The notes under the pieces: generated by a model | Seen by the model: only the letters and a program-made list of their open reading frames with translations | The model's database searches: none | Told to the model about the DNA's origin: nothing | DNA from: JAOUEA01 sp039933515 | GTDB taxonomy: Bacteria > Actinomycetota > UBA4738 > HRBIN12 | DNA: 42,012 nucleotides | Reading direction: 5' to 3' | Assembly: GCA_039933515.1 (NCBI GenBank) | Contig: JBDTNY010000134.1 | Coordinates: 1 to 42,012, forward strand | Shown here: positions 15,124 through 23,110 of the stretch, piece by piece | Layout: every line of letters begins with the position of its first letter | How positions within the stretch are numbered: the first letter of the stretch is position 1 | Translations under genes and position numbers: made by a program

Positions 15124-15435
15124 CCCGACCTTTGGCCCGAGCGCAGTCCTCCGTTCGGTCCGTTCGGTCCGCGACCTGTGTGACCCGAAGGCGTTCGCCC
15201 GTCCCGTCGCGGACCCCGCCGAGCTCACACAGAAGCTCGTGACCGGGTGACGGTCGCGTCGAGTGCAGATCCGTTTCCGCTCAGGTGTGCGTCCTAGGAC
15301 CGACGTCCATCGAGATCGAGCCGTTCGCCACCGGGTTGTGCCCCGGATGGGGGGCGAAACCGTAGTCCGCACTTCCTACGCTGCCCCTTGTTCGGTGGAC
15401 CGAGGGTCGGTCCGCTTTCGAAAGGAGCACGGATC
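15124..15435. other. 312-bp intergenic region with a possible structured element
   Basis: No gene is visible. It holds a tandem 9-bp repeat CCGTTCGGT (15151-15159 and 15160-15168) and a perfect 8-bp inverted repeat CTGTGTGA (15176-15183) / TCACACAG (15225-15232). Between the arms GTCC...GGAC (15201-15204/15211-15214) could form a second hairpin, so the whole could fold as a branched RNA. The right end holds the leader of the small secreted protein at 15436; a weak TACGCT near 15377 may be its -10 box. Confidence 0.35.
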
Positions 15436-15792
15436 GTGCGCAAACTTCTCGTTCTCGCGTTTTCGGCCTTCGCGGTCGTCGGCCTCATCGGATCCGCTTC
15501 GGCCGGCCAGCTCACGTGGCGCGGCCAGGGTTCGGAGAACCTCCCCTGCTCCGACGGCGGTCACTGGGTGCTGACGGGCAAGGGCGTCACGAGCGCCACC
15601 GCCACGATCGGCGGCCGGACCTACACGATGCTGCAGAACGGCGGTGGCTCGTGGGCGGTCGACAGCTTCGGCTCGATCGCCTCGGGTACGGCCGCGTCGG
15701 TCGTGTTCACCGGGACTCCGAACAACCCGCAGTTCGTCCTGTCGCACTGCAACGCCGGCTACGGCGGCTACCCGGACCCGTACGCGAACTAG
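15436..15792 (+). CDS. Small secreted protein of unknown function
   Basis: A 118-residue protein with a Sec signal peptide (RKLLVLAFSAFAVVGLIGSA followed by SAG). The mature part of about 95 residues is Gly/Ser/Thr-rich and beta-like, with two Cys (NLPCSDGGHW and LSHCNAGY) that could form one disulfide and W residues in QLTWRGQG and GSWAVDS. It resembles small secreted actinobacterial proteins without a known role. GTG 15436 is chosen because AAAGGAG (15421-15427) is 8 nt upstream. A perfect terminator follows at 15844. Confidence 0.8.
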   Translation: MRKLLVLAFSAFAVVGLIGSASAGQLTWRGQGSENLPCSDGGHWVLTGKGVTSATATIGGRTYTMLQNGGGSWAVDSFGSIASGTAASVVFTGTPNNPQFVLSHCNAGYGGYPDPYAN

Positions 15793-15843
15793 ACCCCCCG
15801 CACCAGCGGTCGTCCTCGGATGATCCGCGTCACCAAGGCCAGA

Positions 15844-15871
15844 GGGCGGGCGATCTTCGGATCGCCCGCCC
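15844..15871. terminator. Bidirectional terminator with TTCG tetraloop
   Basis: A perfect 12-bp stem GGGCGGGCGATC (15844-15855) / GATCGCCCGCCC (15860-15871) closed by TTCG, an extra-stable tetraloop. It lies between two converging genes (small secreted protein on plus, flavodoxin on minus). There is only a short T stretch on either side, as is usual for actinobacterial terminators. Confidence 0.8.
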
Positions 15872-15881
15872 TTCGGCGTTC

Positions 15882-16379
15882 CTAGCCGACCGTGGCGGCG
15901 AGCTCATCGGAGATCGCGTCGGCCCAGGAGCCGATCGCGTCCCAATCCCGGAAGTCGCCCTCAGGGGCCTTGACCGCCTTGGCGATCATCCGCTCACCGA
16001 AGCTGAGCTGCTCCCGGTCGAGCGCCCCGAAGAACATCTTGTGTCCGCGCGGATGGAGCGTTCGGCGGAGCTCGTCGAGCTGCTTGGCCTGCTCGTCCTC
16101 GTCCTGCACGTCCTCGCCCAAGGGGCCGCTGCTGAACAGCCATACAGGGACACGTGGCAGCTCTTCGCCGAACCGGTGAACGAACTCGGTCGCCGCCTTC
16201 ATCCACGACCCCGCGTAAACGGCGCTCCCCACGATCACCGCGTCCGCCTGATCGAGCTCGGTCACGGCGCTCGCCGGCCGTACCTCGGCGGCCACGCCAC
16301 GCTCCGAGAGGTGGCGGGCGATGTGCTCAGCGATGCCCTGGGTGGATCCGTGCTTGCTGGCGTATGCCACGAGAACCAT
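15882..16379 (-). CDS. Flavodoxin-domain protein (HemG-like)
   Basis: A 165-residue flavodoxin-fold protein. The FMN phosphate loop reads VAYASKHGSTQGIAEHIA, and the second flavin loop region VIVGSAVYAGSWMKAATEF matches menaquinone-dependent protoporphyrinogen oxidase-like flavodoxins (flavodoxin_5). The C-terminal LDREQLSFGERMIAKAVKAP and GDFRDWDAIGSWAD are typical of the same group. It probably carries electrons in the cytoplasm; a haem-synthesis role is not shown by its neighbours. I use ATG 16379, which has AAAGGAG upstream, rather than the longer frame beginning near 16475. Confidence 0.88.
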   Translation of the reverse strand: MVLVAYASKHGSTQGIAEHIARHLSERGVAAEVRPASAVTELDQADAVIVGSAVYAGSWMKAATEFVHRFGEELPRVPVWLFSSGPLGEDVQDEDEQAKQLDELRRTLHPRGHKMFFGALDREQLSFGERMIAKAVKAPEGDFRDWDAIGSWADAISDELAATVG

Positions 16380-16551
16380 GGACGCGCTCCTTTCCCGGCG
16401 GTCGGAACTACCCTGCCCCAGCGCCGAAAGGCCTGATCCTGCCGGGGGGCCCGCACGGTGCGGGGCGAAGGTCACGTCACTGGCTGGCGCCTAAGGGGTA
16501 CCCCGGCTTATCGTGTGCGGGCCCGCGACATCGGCGTCAGAAGGGGTATCG

Positions 16552-17082
16552 ATGATCGCGACACAACTGTTCATGCTGTTCTTCCGCTTCTTCCACATCG
16601 TGGCGGGGGTGCTCTGGGTGGGATCCGCCTTCTTGTTCGGGGTGTTCATCGGACCCTCGGCGGCCGAGGTCGGACCGAGTGCGGGTCCGCTCCTGCACGT
16701 CGCCGTGAAGAAACGCAAGGTCGCCAAGGTCATCAAGGTTTTGTCGATCGTCAACGTGGCGGCCGGCTGGACCCTGTGGTTGCACGACATGGGTGCGTAC
16801 GGCGGGCTGAGCGAGTGGCTCGGCTCGTCGTTCGGGGTGGGCTTGACGATCGGCGCCGTGTTCGCGACCGCCGCGCTGGCGGTTGGCTGGTACGGCGTCG
16901 GCCGCAACGTGGAGAACCTCGTCGACCTCGGCGCCGAGATCGGCCGGAGCGGAGGCACCCCTTCCCCCGAACAGGGCGCACGGATGGCGTCGATCTCGGC
17001 GAGCCTCGAGAAGTTCTCGAAGATCGATCTCGCGCTGCTGCTCGTAGCGGTCACCACGATGTCGACGGCGCGGTACTGGTAG
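16552..17082 (+). CDS. Four-helix membrane protein (DUF2269/CopD-like)
   Basis: A 176-residue integral membrane protein. The first helix contains FFRFFHIVAGVLWVGSAFLF, a His-bearing segment typical of DUF2269 and CopD-like proteins that may bind haem or metal. Further hydrophobic stretches lie around residues 65-80, 95-115 and 160-172, and a basic loop KKRKVAKVIKVLS separates the first two. ATG 16552 follows GAAGGGG at 5-6 nt. The next gene starts 7 nt after the stop, so the two are likely co-transcribed. No specific function can be given. Confidence 0.72.
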   Translation: MIATQLFMLFFRFFHIVAGVLWVGSAFLFGVFIGPSAAEVGPSAGPLLHVAVKKRKVAKVIKVLSIVNVAAGWTLWLHDMGAYGGLSEWLGSSFGVGLTIGAVFATAALAVGWYGVGRNVENLVDLGAEIGRSGGTPSPEQGARMASISASLEKFSKIDLALLLVAVTTMSTARYW

Positions 17083-17089
17083 GTCACCG

Positions 17090-17458
17090 ATGACCGGCTC
17101 GATTCCCAAGATGGACGACGCGACGCTCGCGTTCTTCGAGTCGCTCGTCCCCGAGCACCCCGGGGTGGCGATCCGCCCGATGTTCGGGCAGCGCGCGGCC
17201 TTCGTGAACGGGAACATGTTCATGGGAGTGTTCGGGACCGACGTGATGGTGCGGCTCGAACCCGAGGACCGCGAGGCGCTCCTGGACGAGGGCGGCCATC
17301 CGTTCGCCCCGATGGGCCGGGAGATGAAGGAGTACGTCCTGGTGCCGGGGGCCTGGCGCGACGAGCCGGATCGGGTCCGCGCCTGGGTGGCCCGGTCTCT
17401 CGACTTCGTCGAGGAGCTGCCGGTCAAGCAGGCGAAACCCCGCAAGGCGAAGGGGTAG
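17090..17458 (+). CDS. TfoX/Sxy N-terminal-domain protein
   Basis: A 122-residue protein with the TfoX_N fold: VAIRPMFGQRAAFVNGNMFM, then DVMVRLEPEDREALLDEG and PMGREMKEYVLVP. In gamma-proteobacteria TfoX/Sxy has this domain plus a C-terminal one and controls competence; single-domain versions such as this are common in actinobacteria and their role is unknown. A basic tail (KQAKPRKAKG) closes the protein. It follows the membrane protein by 7 nt and ends convergent with the GH25 gene. Confidence 0.88.
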   Translation: MTGSIPKMDDATLAFFESLVPEHPGVAIRPMFGQRAAFVNGNMFMGVFGTDVMVRLEPEDREALLDEGGHPFAPMGREMKEYVLVPGAWRDEPDRVRAWVARSLDFVEELPVKQAKPRKAKG

Positions 17459-17482
17459 GGCCCGAGGCGGCGGGCGGCCGCC

Positions 17483-19246
17483 TCAGCCGGTGATGTCGAA
17501 GCGGTCGATCGCCACCATCGCGCCGGTCGAGCCCGGCCGATGGCGTCCCACGACGACGATCCGCAGGACGTGCGCACGGTCGGCGAGTCCGCCGATCGTG
17601 CGGACGACCCCGAACGTCCGCACCGGAGCGAAGAGGTCCCAGGTGCGGATGAGCTCGCCGTCGACGGAGACCTGCACCCGGCCGCGGTTCGGCCCGGTCA
17701 CCGTCAGCCAGTCGATCCCGGTTCCGTCGAAGCCGAGCCGTACGGCCGCGCCCGTGCGCCCCGAAACGGCGTAGCTCCCGCCCGAGGCGTCGGGGGTACG
17801 CACCTGTGTCCATGCGGCGGCCGGTCGCTTCACGACCGGAGCCTGCGTCTGCTCGACCGCACGGTCCGCCTCGAACGCGAACGAGGTCGCCGGCGTTTCG
17901 TTGCTCACCCGGTCGCGGACCTTGGGGTCGGCCCGTGCGGGGTTCACGACCACGACGTAGTCGCGTCCCGGCACGAGCGGCGTGTGGGACGTGAGCCGGA
18001 CCACTCGCACGACGGTGCCGTCGCAGCGAACCGACGACCCCGAGGCGTCGCGGCAGCCCTGGTTCGTGGGCTCCCGTTCCCCGGTGGCTCGTCGCAGGAC
18101 GATGCTGGCTGACGTCACGCCGCGCACGCGCTCATCGAAGGCGACCGCCACGGGATCGGTGAAACCTGACGGCGAGGCGAATCCCGGGATCGGCGCGGCG
18201 ATGTCGGTCACGAATCGCGCACCCACGCTCCGGTTCCCGCGCATCTGGATCGTGCAGGACGGATCGGTACCCGCGCAGGCGCCGGTCCAGCCCGTGAAGT
18301 ACGCGTGGTCTTCGGGCTCGGCGGTCAGCGTGATCGTGGCGTCAGGGTCCATGCTGCGCACGCAGGTCGCAGCACACCCCGAACCGGCCGGCTGGCTCGA
18401 GACGCGTCCGGCGCTGCCGTCGATCTCGATCGTGAGACGACGGATCGTGATCCTTCCGAGCCTCGTGCCCACGAGCTTGTCGAGGTCGACCCTTCCGGCG
18501 ATCCCCGCGACGTGCCCGTCGCTCGTGTGCTGCCACACGACCCAGCCGTGCCCGTCCCAGTCGGCAGCTGGCAACGTCGGGGACGACACGCCCCAGTGCG
18601 CGACCCACAGCGGCGCGCCATCCCGCGCCACGAGCCGGGTATCGCCCGTCCGGGTCTGCCACCCATACGGACTCGTGTACACGAGCGGGGTCACGCCGGT
18701 GAGCGCGCGCACCTCGGCGACCCACGTCCGTGCCCATCGCGTGACGCCCTGCTGGTCCAGCCCTTGGCTCGTCTCGATGTCGAGCACCGGGAGCAGGGAT
18801 CCGGGCGATGGATCGGCGACCTTGACGAAGAAGCGTGCCTCTCGCCGCGCATCTCCGGTGGACGGGTCGGGCCGCGCGAAATGATACGCACCCACGAGCA
18901 GACCGTTCGCGCGTGCCCCGGCCCGGTTCGCTGCGAAGGTGGGGTCGACGTAGTTGTCATCGTCGGTCGCCTTCATGAAGACGAATGCCTTGCCGGAGCC
19001 GGCCACCCTGGCCCAGTCGATCGTGCCCTGCCAATGCGAGATGTCGATGCCCGGGATCGTGGGACCGGCCCAGCGCGGGCCGGACAGGCCCTGGGAGGCA
19101 ACGGCCGCTTCACCCGAAGCGCCGAGGGAGCCTTCGCGGTCGGCGGACGGTGGCAACGGGTCGCCCGCACGCGCGGGGATCGACGCGCCGAACGTCAGCG
19201 CCGCGACGGCGACGAGTCGGATGAACGTTCGATGGGGGAAGGTCAT
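17483..19246 (-). CDS. Secreted multidomain GH25 lysozyme-like muramidase
   Basis: A 587-residue secreted protein. A signal peptide (RTFIRLVAVAALTFGASIPA) is followed by a GH25 domain at residues 65-262: GIDISHWQG with Asp68, AFVFMKATDDDNYVDPTFAA, VGAYHFARPD and LPVLDIETSQG with Asp156/Glu158, all catalytic positions present. Then an InlB-type repeat (about 280-340, YFTGWTGACAGTDPSC), a Big_5/SbsA-like Ig domain (345-450) and a C-terminal beta-sandwich (480-587, GFDGTGIDWLTVTGPNRG) resembling a carbohydrate-binding module. It should cut peptidoglycan between MurNAc and GlcNAc. ATG 19246 gives the best signal peptide; an upstream ATG 19300 is possible and neither has a clear Shine-Dalgarno. 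Confidence 0.88.
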   Translation of the reverse strand: MTFPHRTFIRLVAVAALTFGASIPARAGDPLPPSADREGSLGASGEAAVASQGLSGPRWAGPTIPGIDISHWQGTIDWARVAGSGKAFVFMKATDDDNYVDPTFAANRAGARANGLLVGAYHFARPDPSTGDARREARFFVKVADPSPGSLLPVLDIETSQGLDQQGVTRWARTWVAEVRALTGVTPLVYTSPYGWQTRTGDTRLVARDGAPLWVAHWGVSSPTLPAADWDGHGWVVWQHTSDGHVAGIAGRVDLDKLVGTRLGRITIRRLTIEIDGSAGRVSSQPAGSGCAATCVRSMDPDATITLTAEPEDHAYFTGWTGACAGTDPSCTIQMRGNRSVGARFVTDIAAPIPGFASPSGFTDPVAVAFDERVRGVTSASIVLRRATGEREPTNQGCRDASGSSVRCDGTVVRVVRLTSHTPLVPGRDYVVVVNPARADPKVRDRVSNETPATSFAFEADRAVEQTQAPVVKRPAAAWTQVRTPDASGGSYAVSGRTGAAVRLGFDGTGIDWLTVTGPNRGRVQVSVDGELIRTWDLFAPVRTFGVVRTIGGLADRAHVLRIVVVGRHRPGSTGAMVAIDRFDITG

Positions 19247-19398
19247 GGGGTCGGCATCGGTGCGATCGGTGAGCGTCGAGGGTACCTCGCTGACTGGCAT
19301 CGGCCGCGCCGCTCGGGGCCTGAAGCCGCCATCGGTGGCCGGGAGCCGCGGCCTCGCCTCCCGGCGTAGGATTGTGGCCCCGCTCGAAAGGAGTCCCG

Positions 19399-21696
19399 TT
19401 GGCGTCAGTTGAAACCGCTCCCCAGCAGCAGGCGTTCATCCGGCCCGACGGCAAGGAGAAGGTGACCGGCTCAGGTCGCTACACCGCCGACCTGACCCTC
19501 ACCGGACAGGCCTACGCCCGGTTCCGGTACGCCGATCATACGCACGCGCGGATCGTGCGCGTCGACGCGTCGAGGGCCCGCGCCCTCCCCGGGGTGCTCG
19601 CCGTGCTCACGCACGAGGACGTGCCGGCCGTGAAGTACGGCCAGATGGCGCAGGACCGCTACCTGTTCGCGAAGGACATCGTTCGCTTCGAGGCAGACAT
19701 CGTGGCCGGGGTGGCCGCGACCACCGAGGAGATCGCCTCGCTCGCGGCCGAGCTGATCGAGGTCGAGTACGAACCGCTTCCCGCGATCGTCGACTACGTG
19801 GCCGGGATGGCGGAGGGCTCTCCCCTCGTGCACGAGGACTGGGCTTCGAACGAACGTGACGAGAACCTCGTGGCCGATGGGAACACGCTCGGCTACTCCA
19901 CGATCGTTAAGGGCGACGCCGACTCGGCGATGGCCAACGCCGACGTGGTCGTGAAAGGCCGCTACACCTCCGATCCTTCCCACGGCGTGCCGATCGAGCC
20001 GCACGCGGTGGTCGCGCAGTGGCAGGGCGACAAGGTCACGATCTGGTCGTCGACTCAGGTTCCCTATATCGCGCGCTCGGGTGTTGCGCACACGCTGCAG
20101 ATCCCCGAGGCGAACGTCCGGGTGATCGTGCCGCTGCTCGGTGGCGGGTTCGGCGCCAAGTGCGACTTCCATTTCGAGGCCCACGTCGCGGCGCTGGCGA
20201 AGGCCGCGGGGCGGCCCGTGAAACTCGTCTTCTCGCGGCGCGAGGAGTTCGTCGCGATCGACCACCGTCGCGAAGGGATGGTGCTCGAGTTCGAGACCGG
20301 TGTGCGGCGCGACGGTTCGATCGTTGCGCGCAAGGCCCGGCTCGTGCTCGACAAGGGCGCGTATTGCGGCGAGGGAGGGTTCCTCGCGCAGATGGCCGCG
20401 ATGCACGCGTGTGGCCCCTACAAGATGGAGCATGTGTTCGTCGAGTCGTACCTGAACTACTCCACGACGCAGCCGAGCGCATCGGTGCGAGCGCCTGCCG
20501 CGCCACAGGTCTGCTGGGCGCTCGAACAGCACGTCGACGAGGTCGCTCGCGCGATCGACCTGGACCCGCTCGAGTTCCGCCGGCGCACGCTGATCGCCGA
20601 CGGGGACGAAGGTCCGACAAAACAGGTATTCGATCACATCGCGATCAAGGAGACGCTCGAGCGCGCGGCCGAGCTGATCGGCTACGGCGAGGAGCTTCCC
20701 GATGGCGAGGCGATCGGGTTCTCCTGCGGCTGGTGGCCCAGCTTCTCGTCCAACGCCGGCGCGTACGTGCAACTGAACCCCGACGGTTCCGGCACGATCG
20801 TCACCGGCGCCCAGGAGAACGGCACCGGCGCGGTCATGGCGATGCCCGCCTACGTGGCAGAGGTGCTCGGGATGCGGCCGAGTGATTTCCAGATCTTGTA
20901 TCAGGACACCGACGCCGCGCCGTGGGACATGGGGTCGGCCGGATCGCAGACCACGTTCAACGCGGTGCGCGCCGTGCTCGACGCGGCCGACGACGTGCGG
21001 AACCAGCTGCTTGATGCGGCGGCCGAACAGCTCGAGGCCGCGCGCGACGACCTCGAGATCGTCGAGGGCAGCGTCCGTGTGAAGGGCTCGCCTGACCACG
21101 CGGTGACGGTGGCCGAGATCGCGGCGTCCACCACGATCCATGGCAAGGGCGCCGGCCCGCTGCCCGACTCGCCGCCGGTCGAGGCGGCGTCGTGCGTGGG
21201 ACGGCTCGGGTTCGAGTCGTTCCTGGCGCCGCAGCTGTTCACCCACGCCGCACGGGTCAAGGTCGACCGCGAGACCGGGGTGGTCCGCGTGCTGCAGGTC
21301 GCCGCCGTCCACGATTCGGGCCGGATCCTCAACAAGATCGGGGCCGACGGGCAGGTGTACGGGGGGATCGCGATGGGGATCGGCATGGCCCTGTCCGAGG
21401 GCACGTTGCTCGACGAGCAGGGTCGACAGCGGAACCCGCACCTCCTCGACTACAAGCTCGTGACCAGCGCCGACGGTCCCGCGATGGATATCGAGTGGGT
21501 CGAGATCGATACGCCGAACGCCGGCCCGAACGGGTCGAAGGGGGTCGGCGAGCCGCCCTGCGTGCCGACGGCGGGCGCGGTCGCGAATGCGATCACCGCG
21601 GTGATCGGAACCCCGGTGCGCGAGCTGCCGATGACGCCGGAGCGCGTTTGGCGAGCCGTACGAGAGCGGGCCACGCAGGAAGGTGACGCGCGATGA
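19399..21696 (+). CDS. Molybdenum hydroxylase large subunit (xanthine dehydrogenase family)
   Basis: A 765-residue molybdopterin-binding subunit. The N-terminal a/b hammerhead starts at KVTGSGRYTADL. Moco-binding stretches include LLGGGFGAKCDFHFEAHVAA and SVRAPAAPQVCWALEQ, and the catalytic Glu is in KGVGEPPCVPTAGAVANAI near the C-terminus. The AYxCSFR active-site loop of form I CO dehydrogenase is absent, so this is not a canonical CoxL; the substrate may be a purine, aldehyde or N-heterocycle. The start is TTG 19399, with GAAAGGAG (19386-19393) 5 nt upstream and a TAGGAT box (19367-19372). Overlaps the FAD-subunit gene by ATGA. Confidence 0.92.
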   Translation: MASVETAPQQQAFIRPDGKEKVTGSGRYTADLTLTGQAYARFRYADHTHARIVRVDASRARALPGVLAVLTHEDVPAVKYGQMAQDRYLFAKDIVRFEADIVAGVAATTEEIASLAAELIEVEYEPLPAIVDYVAGMAEGSPLVHEDWASNERDENLVADGNTLGYSTIVKGDADSAMANADVVVKGRYTSDPSHGVPIEPHAVVAQWQGDKVTIWSSTQVPYIARSGVAHTLQIPEANVRVIVPLLGGGFGAKCDFHFEAHVAALAKAAGRPVKLVFSRREEFVAIDHRREGMVLEFETGVRRDGSIVARKARLVLDKGAYCGEGGFLAQMAAMHACGPYKMEHVFVESYLNYSTTQPSASVRAPAAPQVCWALEQHVDEVARAIDLDPLEFRRRTLIADGDEGPTKQVFDHIAIKETLERAAELIGYGEELPDGEAIGFSCGWWPSFSSNAGAYVQLNPDGSGTIVTGAQENGTGAVMAMPAYVAEVLGMRPSDFQILYQDTDAAPWDMGSAGSQTTFNAVRAVLDAADDVRNQLLDAAAEQLEAARDDLEIVEGSVRVKGSPDHAVTVAEIAASTTIHGKGAGPLPDSPPVEAASCVGRLGFESFLAPQLFTHAARVKVDRETGVVRVLQVAAVHDSGRILNKIGADGQVYGGIAMGIGMALSEGTLLDEQGRQRNPHLLDYKLVTSADGPAMDIEWVEIDTPNAGPNGSKGVGEPPCVPTAGAVANAITAVIGTPVRELPMTPERVWRAVRERATQEGDAR

Positions 21697-22595
21697 CGCG
21701 AACGTTCGTTGCGCCGGCCACGCTCGACGAGGCCCTCACAGCGATGGCGGCGGGCGCGCGCCCGGTGGCGGGCGGTACGGACCTCGTCGTGGGCGCGCGC
21801 CAAGGCAAGGCGCCGCTGCCCGAAGGTCTCCTGGCGATCCACCGGATCGCTGAGCTGAGCGGCCTCACCGAAACTGACGGTGGCGGGCTCCGACTCGGGG
21901 CCCTCGCCACGCACCAGGACATCGTGTCGAACGCCGCCGTGCGCGAGCGGTTCTCCGCGCTCGCCGACGCCTCGGCTATCGTCGGGTCGCACGCGACGCG
22001 CGCGCAGGGCACGATCGGGGGCAATGTGATGAACGGGTCGCCCGCGATGGACGCCGGCGGACCCCTGCTCTGCTTCGACGGCTCGGTCGCGCTCCGCTCC
22101 GCGTCCGGAGCCCGCACGGTCGCGATCGCCGATCTGTGGACGGGGCCGGGGTCCACCTCGTCGAACGCCGACGAGCTGCTGGTCTCGATCGAACTTCCGG
22201 CGCCCGCTCCGGGCACTGGGTCGTGCTACGTGCGGCTCGAGTACCGGCGCCAGATGGAGATTGCGGTGGTGGGCGCGACTGCGGTGGTCACGCTCGAAGC
22301 CGGAACGGTTTCGCACGCCCGCATCGCGATCACCGCCGTCGCGCCGACGATCCGCCGGATCCCGGCCGCGGAGCAGGCGCTGATCGGCTCCGACGGCGGT
22401 CCCGCTGCGATCGAGGCCTCGGCACGCGCCACCGCCAGAGCCTCCACGCCGACCAGCGACGTCCGCGGCTCCGCGGAGTACCGCCTGGCGATGGCGGCCG
22501 TCATCGCCAGGCGCGCGATCGCGTGCGCGATCGCGCGTGCGCGCGGCGAGCACATCCCGATCCCCGCCAGCCCCGCGCTCCACGGCGCCCCCTGA
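21693..22595 (+). CDS. Molybdenum hydroxylase FAD-binding subunit
   Basis: A 300-residue CoxM/XdhB-type subunit that passes electrons from the iron-sulfur clusters to FAD. The flavin motifs are RPVAGGTDLVVGARQG (residues 22-37) and the TIGGN loop in RAQGTIGGNVMNGSPAMD (about 108). The C-terminal CO_deh_flav_C region includes YVRLEYRRQMEIAVVGATA and the Arg-rich end. ATG 21693 overlaps the large-subunit stop (ATGA). The Ala-rich C-terminus (AIARRAIACAIARARGEH) is slightly longer than usual. Confidence 0.92.
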   Translation: MTRTFVAPATLDEALTAMAAGARPVAGGTDLVVGARQGKAPLPEGLLAIHRIAELSGLTETDGGGLRLGALATHQDIVSNAAVRERFSALADASAIVGSHATRAQGTIGGNVMNGSPAMDAGGPLLCFDGSVALRSASGARTVAIADLWTGPGSTSSNADELLVSIELPAPAPGTGSCYVRLEYRRQMEIAVVGATAVVTLEAGTVSHARIAITAVAPTIRRIPAAEQALIGSDGGPAAIEASARATARASTPTSDVRGSAEYRLAMAAVIARRAIACAIARARGEHIPIPASPALHGAP

Positions 22596-22610
22596 CACGA
22601 AGAGGAGCTC

Positions 22611-23084
22611 ATGAAGGTCGACGCCACGCTCACCGTCAACGGCACCGCCTACCCGGTGCAGCTCGATCCCCACATCAGCCTGCTGCGCGCGGTGCGCGAG
22701 GCCGTCGGGCTCACCGGCTCGAAGGAGGGATGCGACGACTCGGAATGCGGTGCCTGCATGATGCTGCTCGACGGCGATCCTGTGAACTCGTGCTCGTACC
22801 TCGCGCTCCAGGCCGACGGCCGCGAGATCACGACGGTCGAGGGACTCGCGAACGCCGAGGGACTGAGCGCCCTCCAACGCGCCTTCCTCGAGGAGGGCGG
22901 TGTGCAGTGCGGGTTCTGCACGCCCGGCATGCTCATCTCGGCCACCGCGTTGCTTCGCGCGACGCCCGCGCCTTCCGATGAAGAGATCCGCATCGCCCTC
23001 GCCGGGAACCTGTGCCGGTGCACCGGATACGACGGGATCGTGCGCGCGGTACGGGGGGTCGCGGCCGCTGGCCTGGTTCCCTGA
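22611..23084 (+). CDS. Molybdenum hydroxylase 2Fe-2S subunit
   Basis: A 157-residue subunit with two [2Fe-2S] domains. The plant-ferredoxin-like part has Cys41, Cys46, Cys49 and Cys61 (EGCDDSECGAC...NSC); the helical part has Cys100, Cys103, Cys135 and Cys137 (VQCGFCTPGM and LAGNLCRCTGY). All eight ligands are present, so the electron chain Mo-FeS-FeS-FAD is complete. GAGGAG is 5 nt before ATG 22611. Third gene of the L-M-S operon; no XdhC/CoxD-type maturation gene follows. Confidence 0.95.
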   Translation: MKVDATLTVNGTAYPVQLDPHISLLRAVREAVGLTGSKEGCDDSECGACMMLLDGDPVNSCSYLALQADGREITTVEGLANAEGLSALQRAFLEEGGVQCGFCTPGMLISATALLRATPAPSDEEIRIALAGNLCRCTGYDGIVRAVRGVAAAGLVP

Positions 23085-23110
23085 CGCGAAAGACGTCCGC
23101 ACGCGGGCGT

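Noticed and set aside
13498..15372. One long protein covering both transporter leaders and the symporter
   Set aside because: The frame runs through the promoter, the terminator and antisense-like low-complexity stretches; the symporter is encoded in another frame with clear helices and a good start.
19399..21696. Annotation of the large subunit as carbon monoxide dehydrogenase CoxL
   Set aside because: The AYxCSFR loop with the Cu-binding Cys is not present; the loop reads RAPAAPQ.
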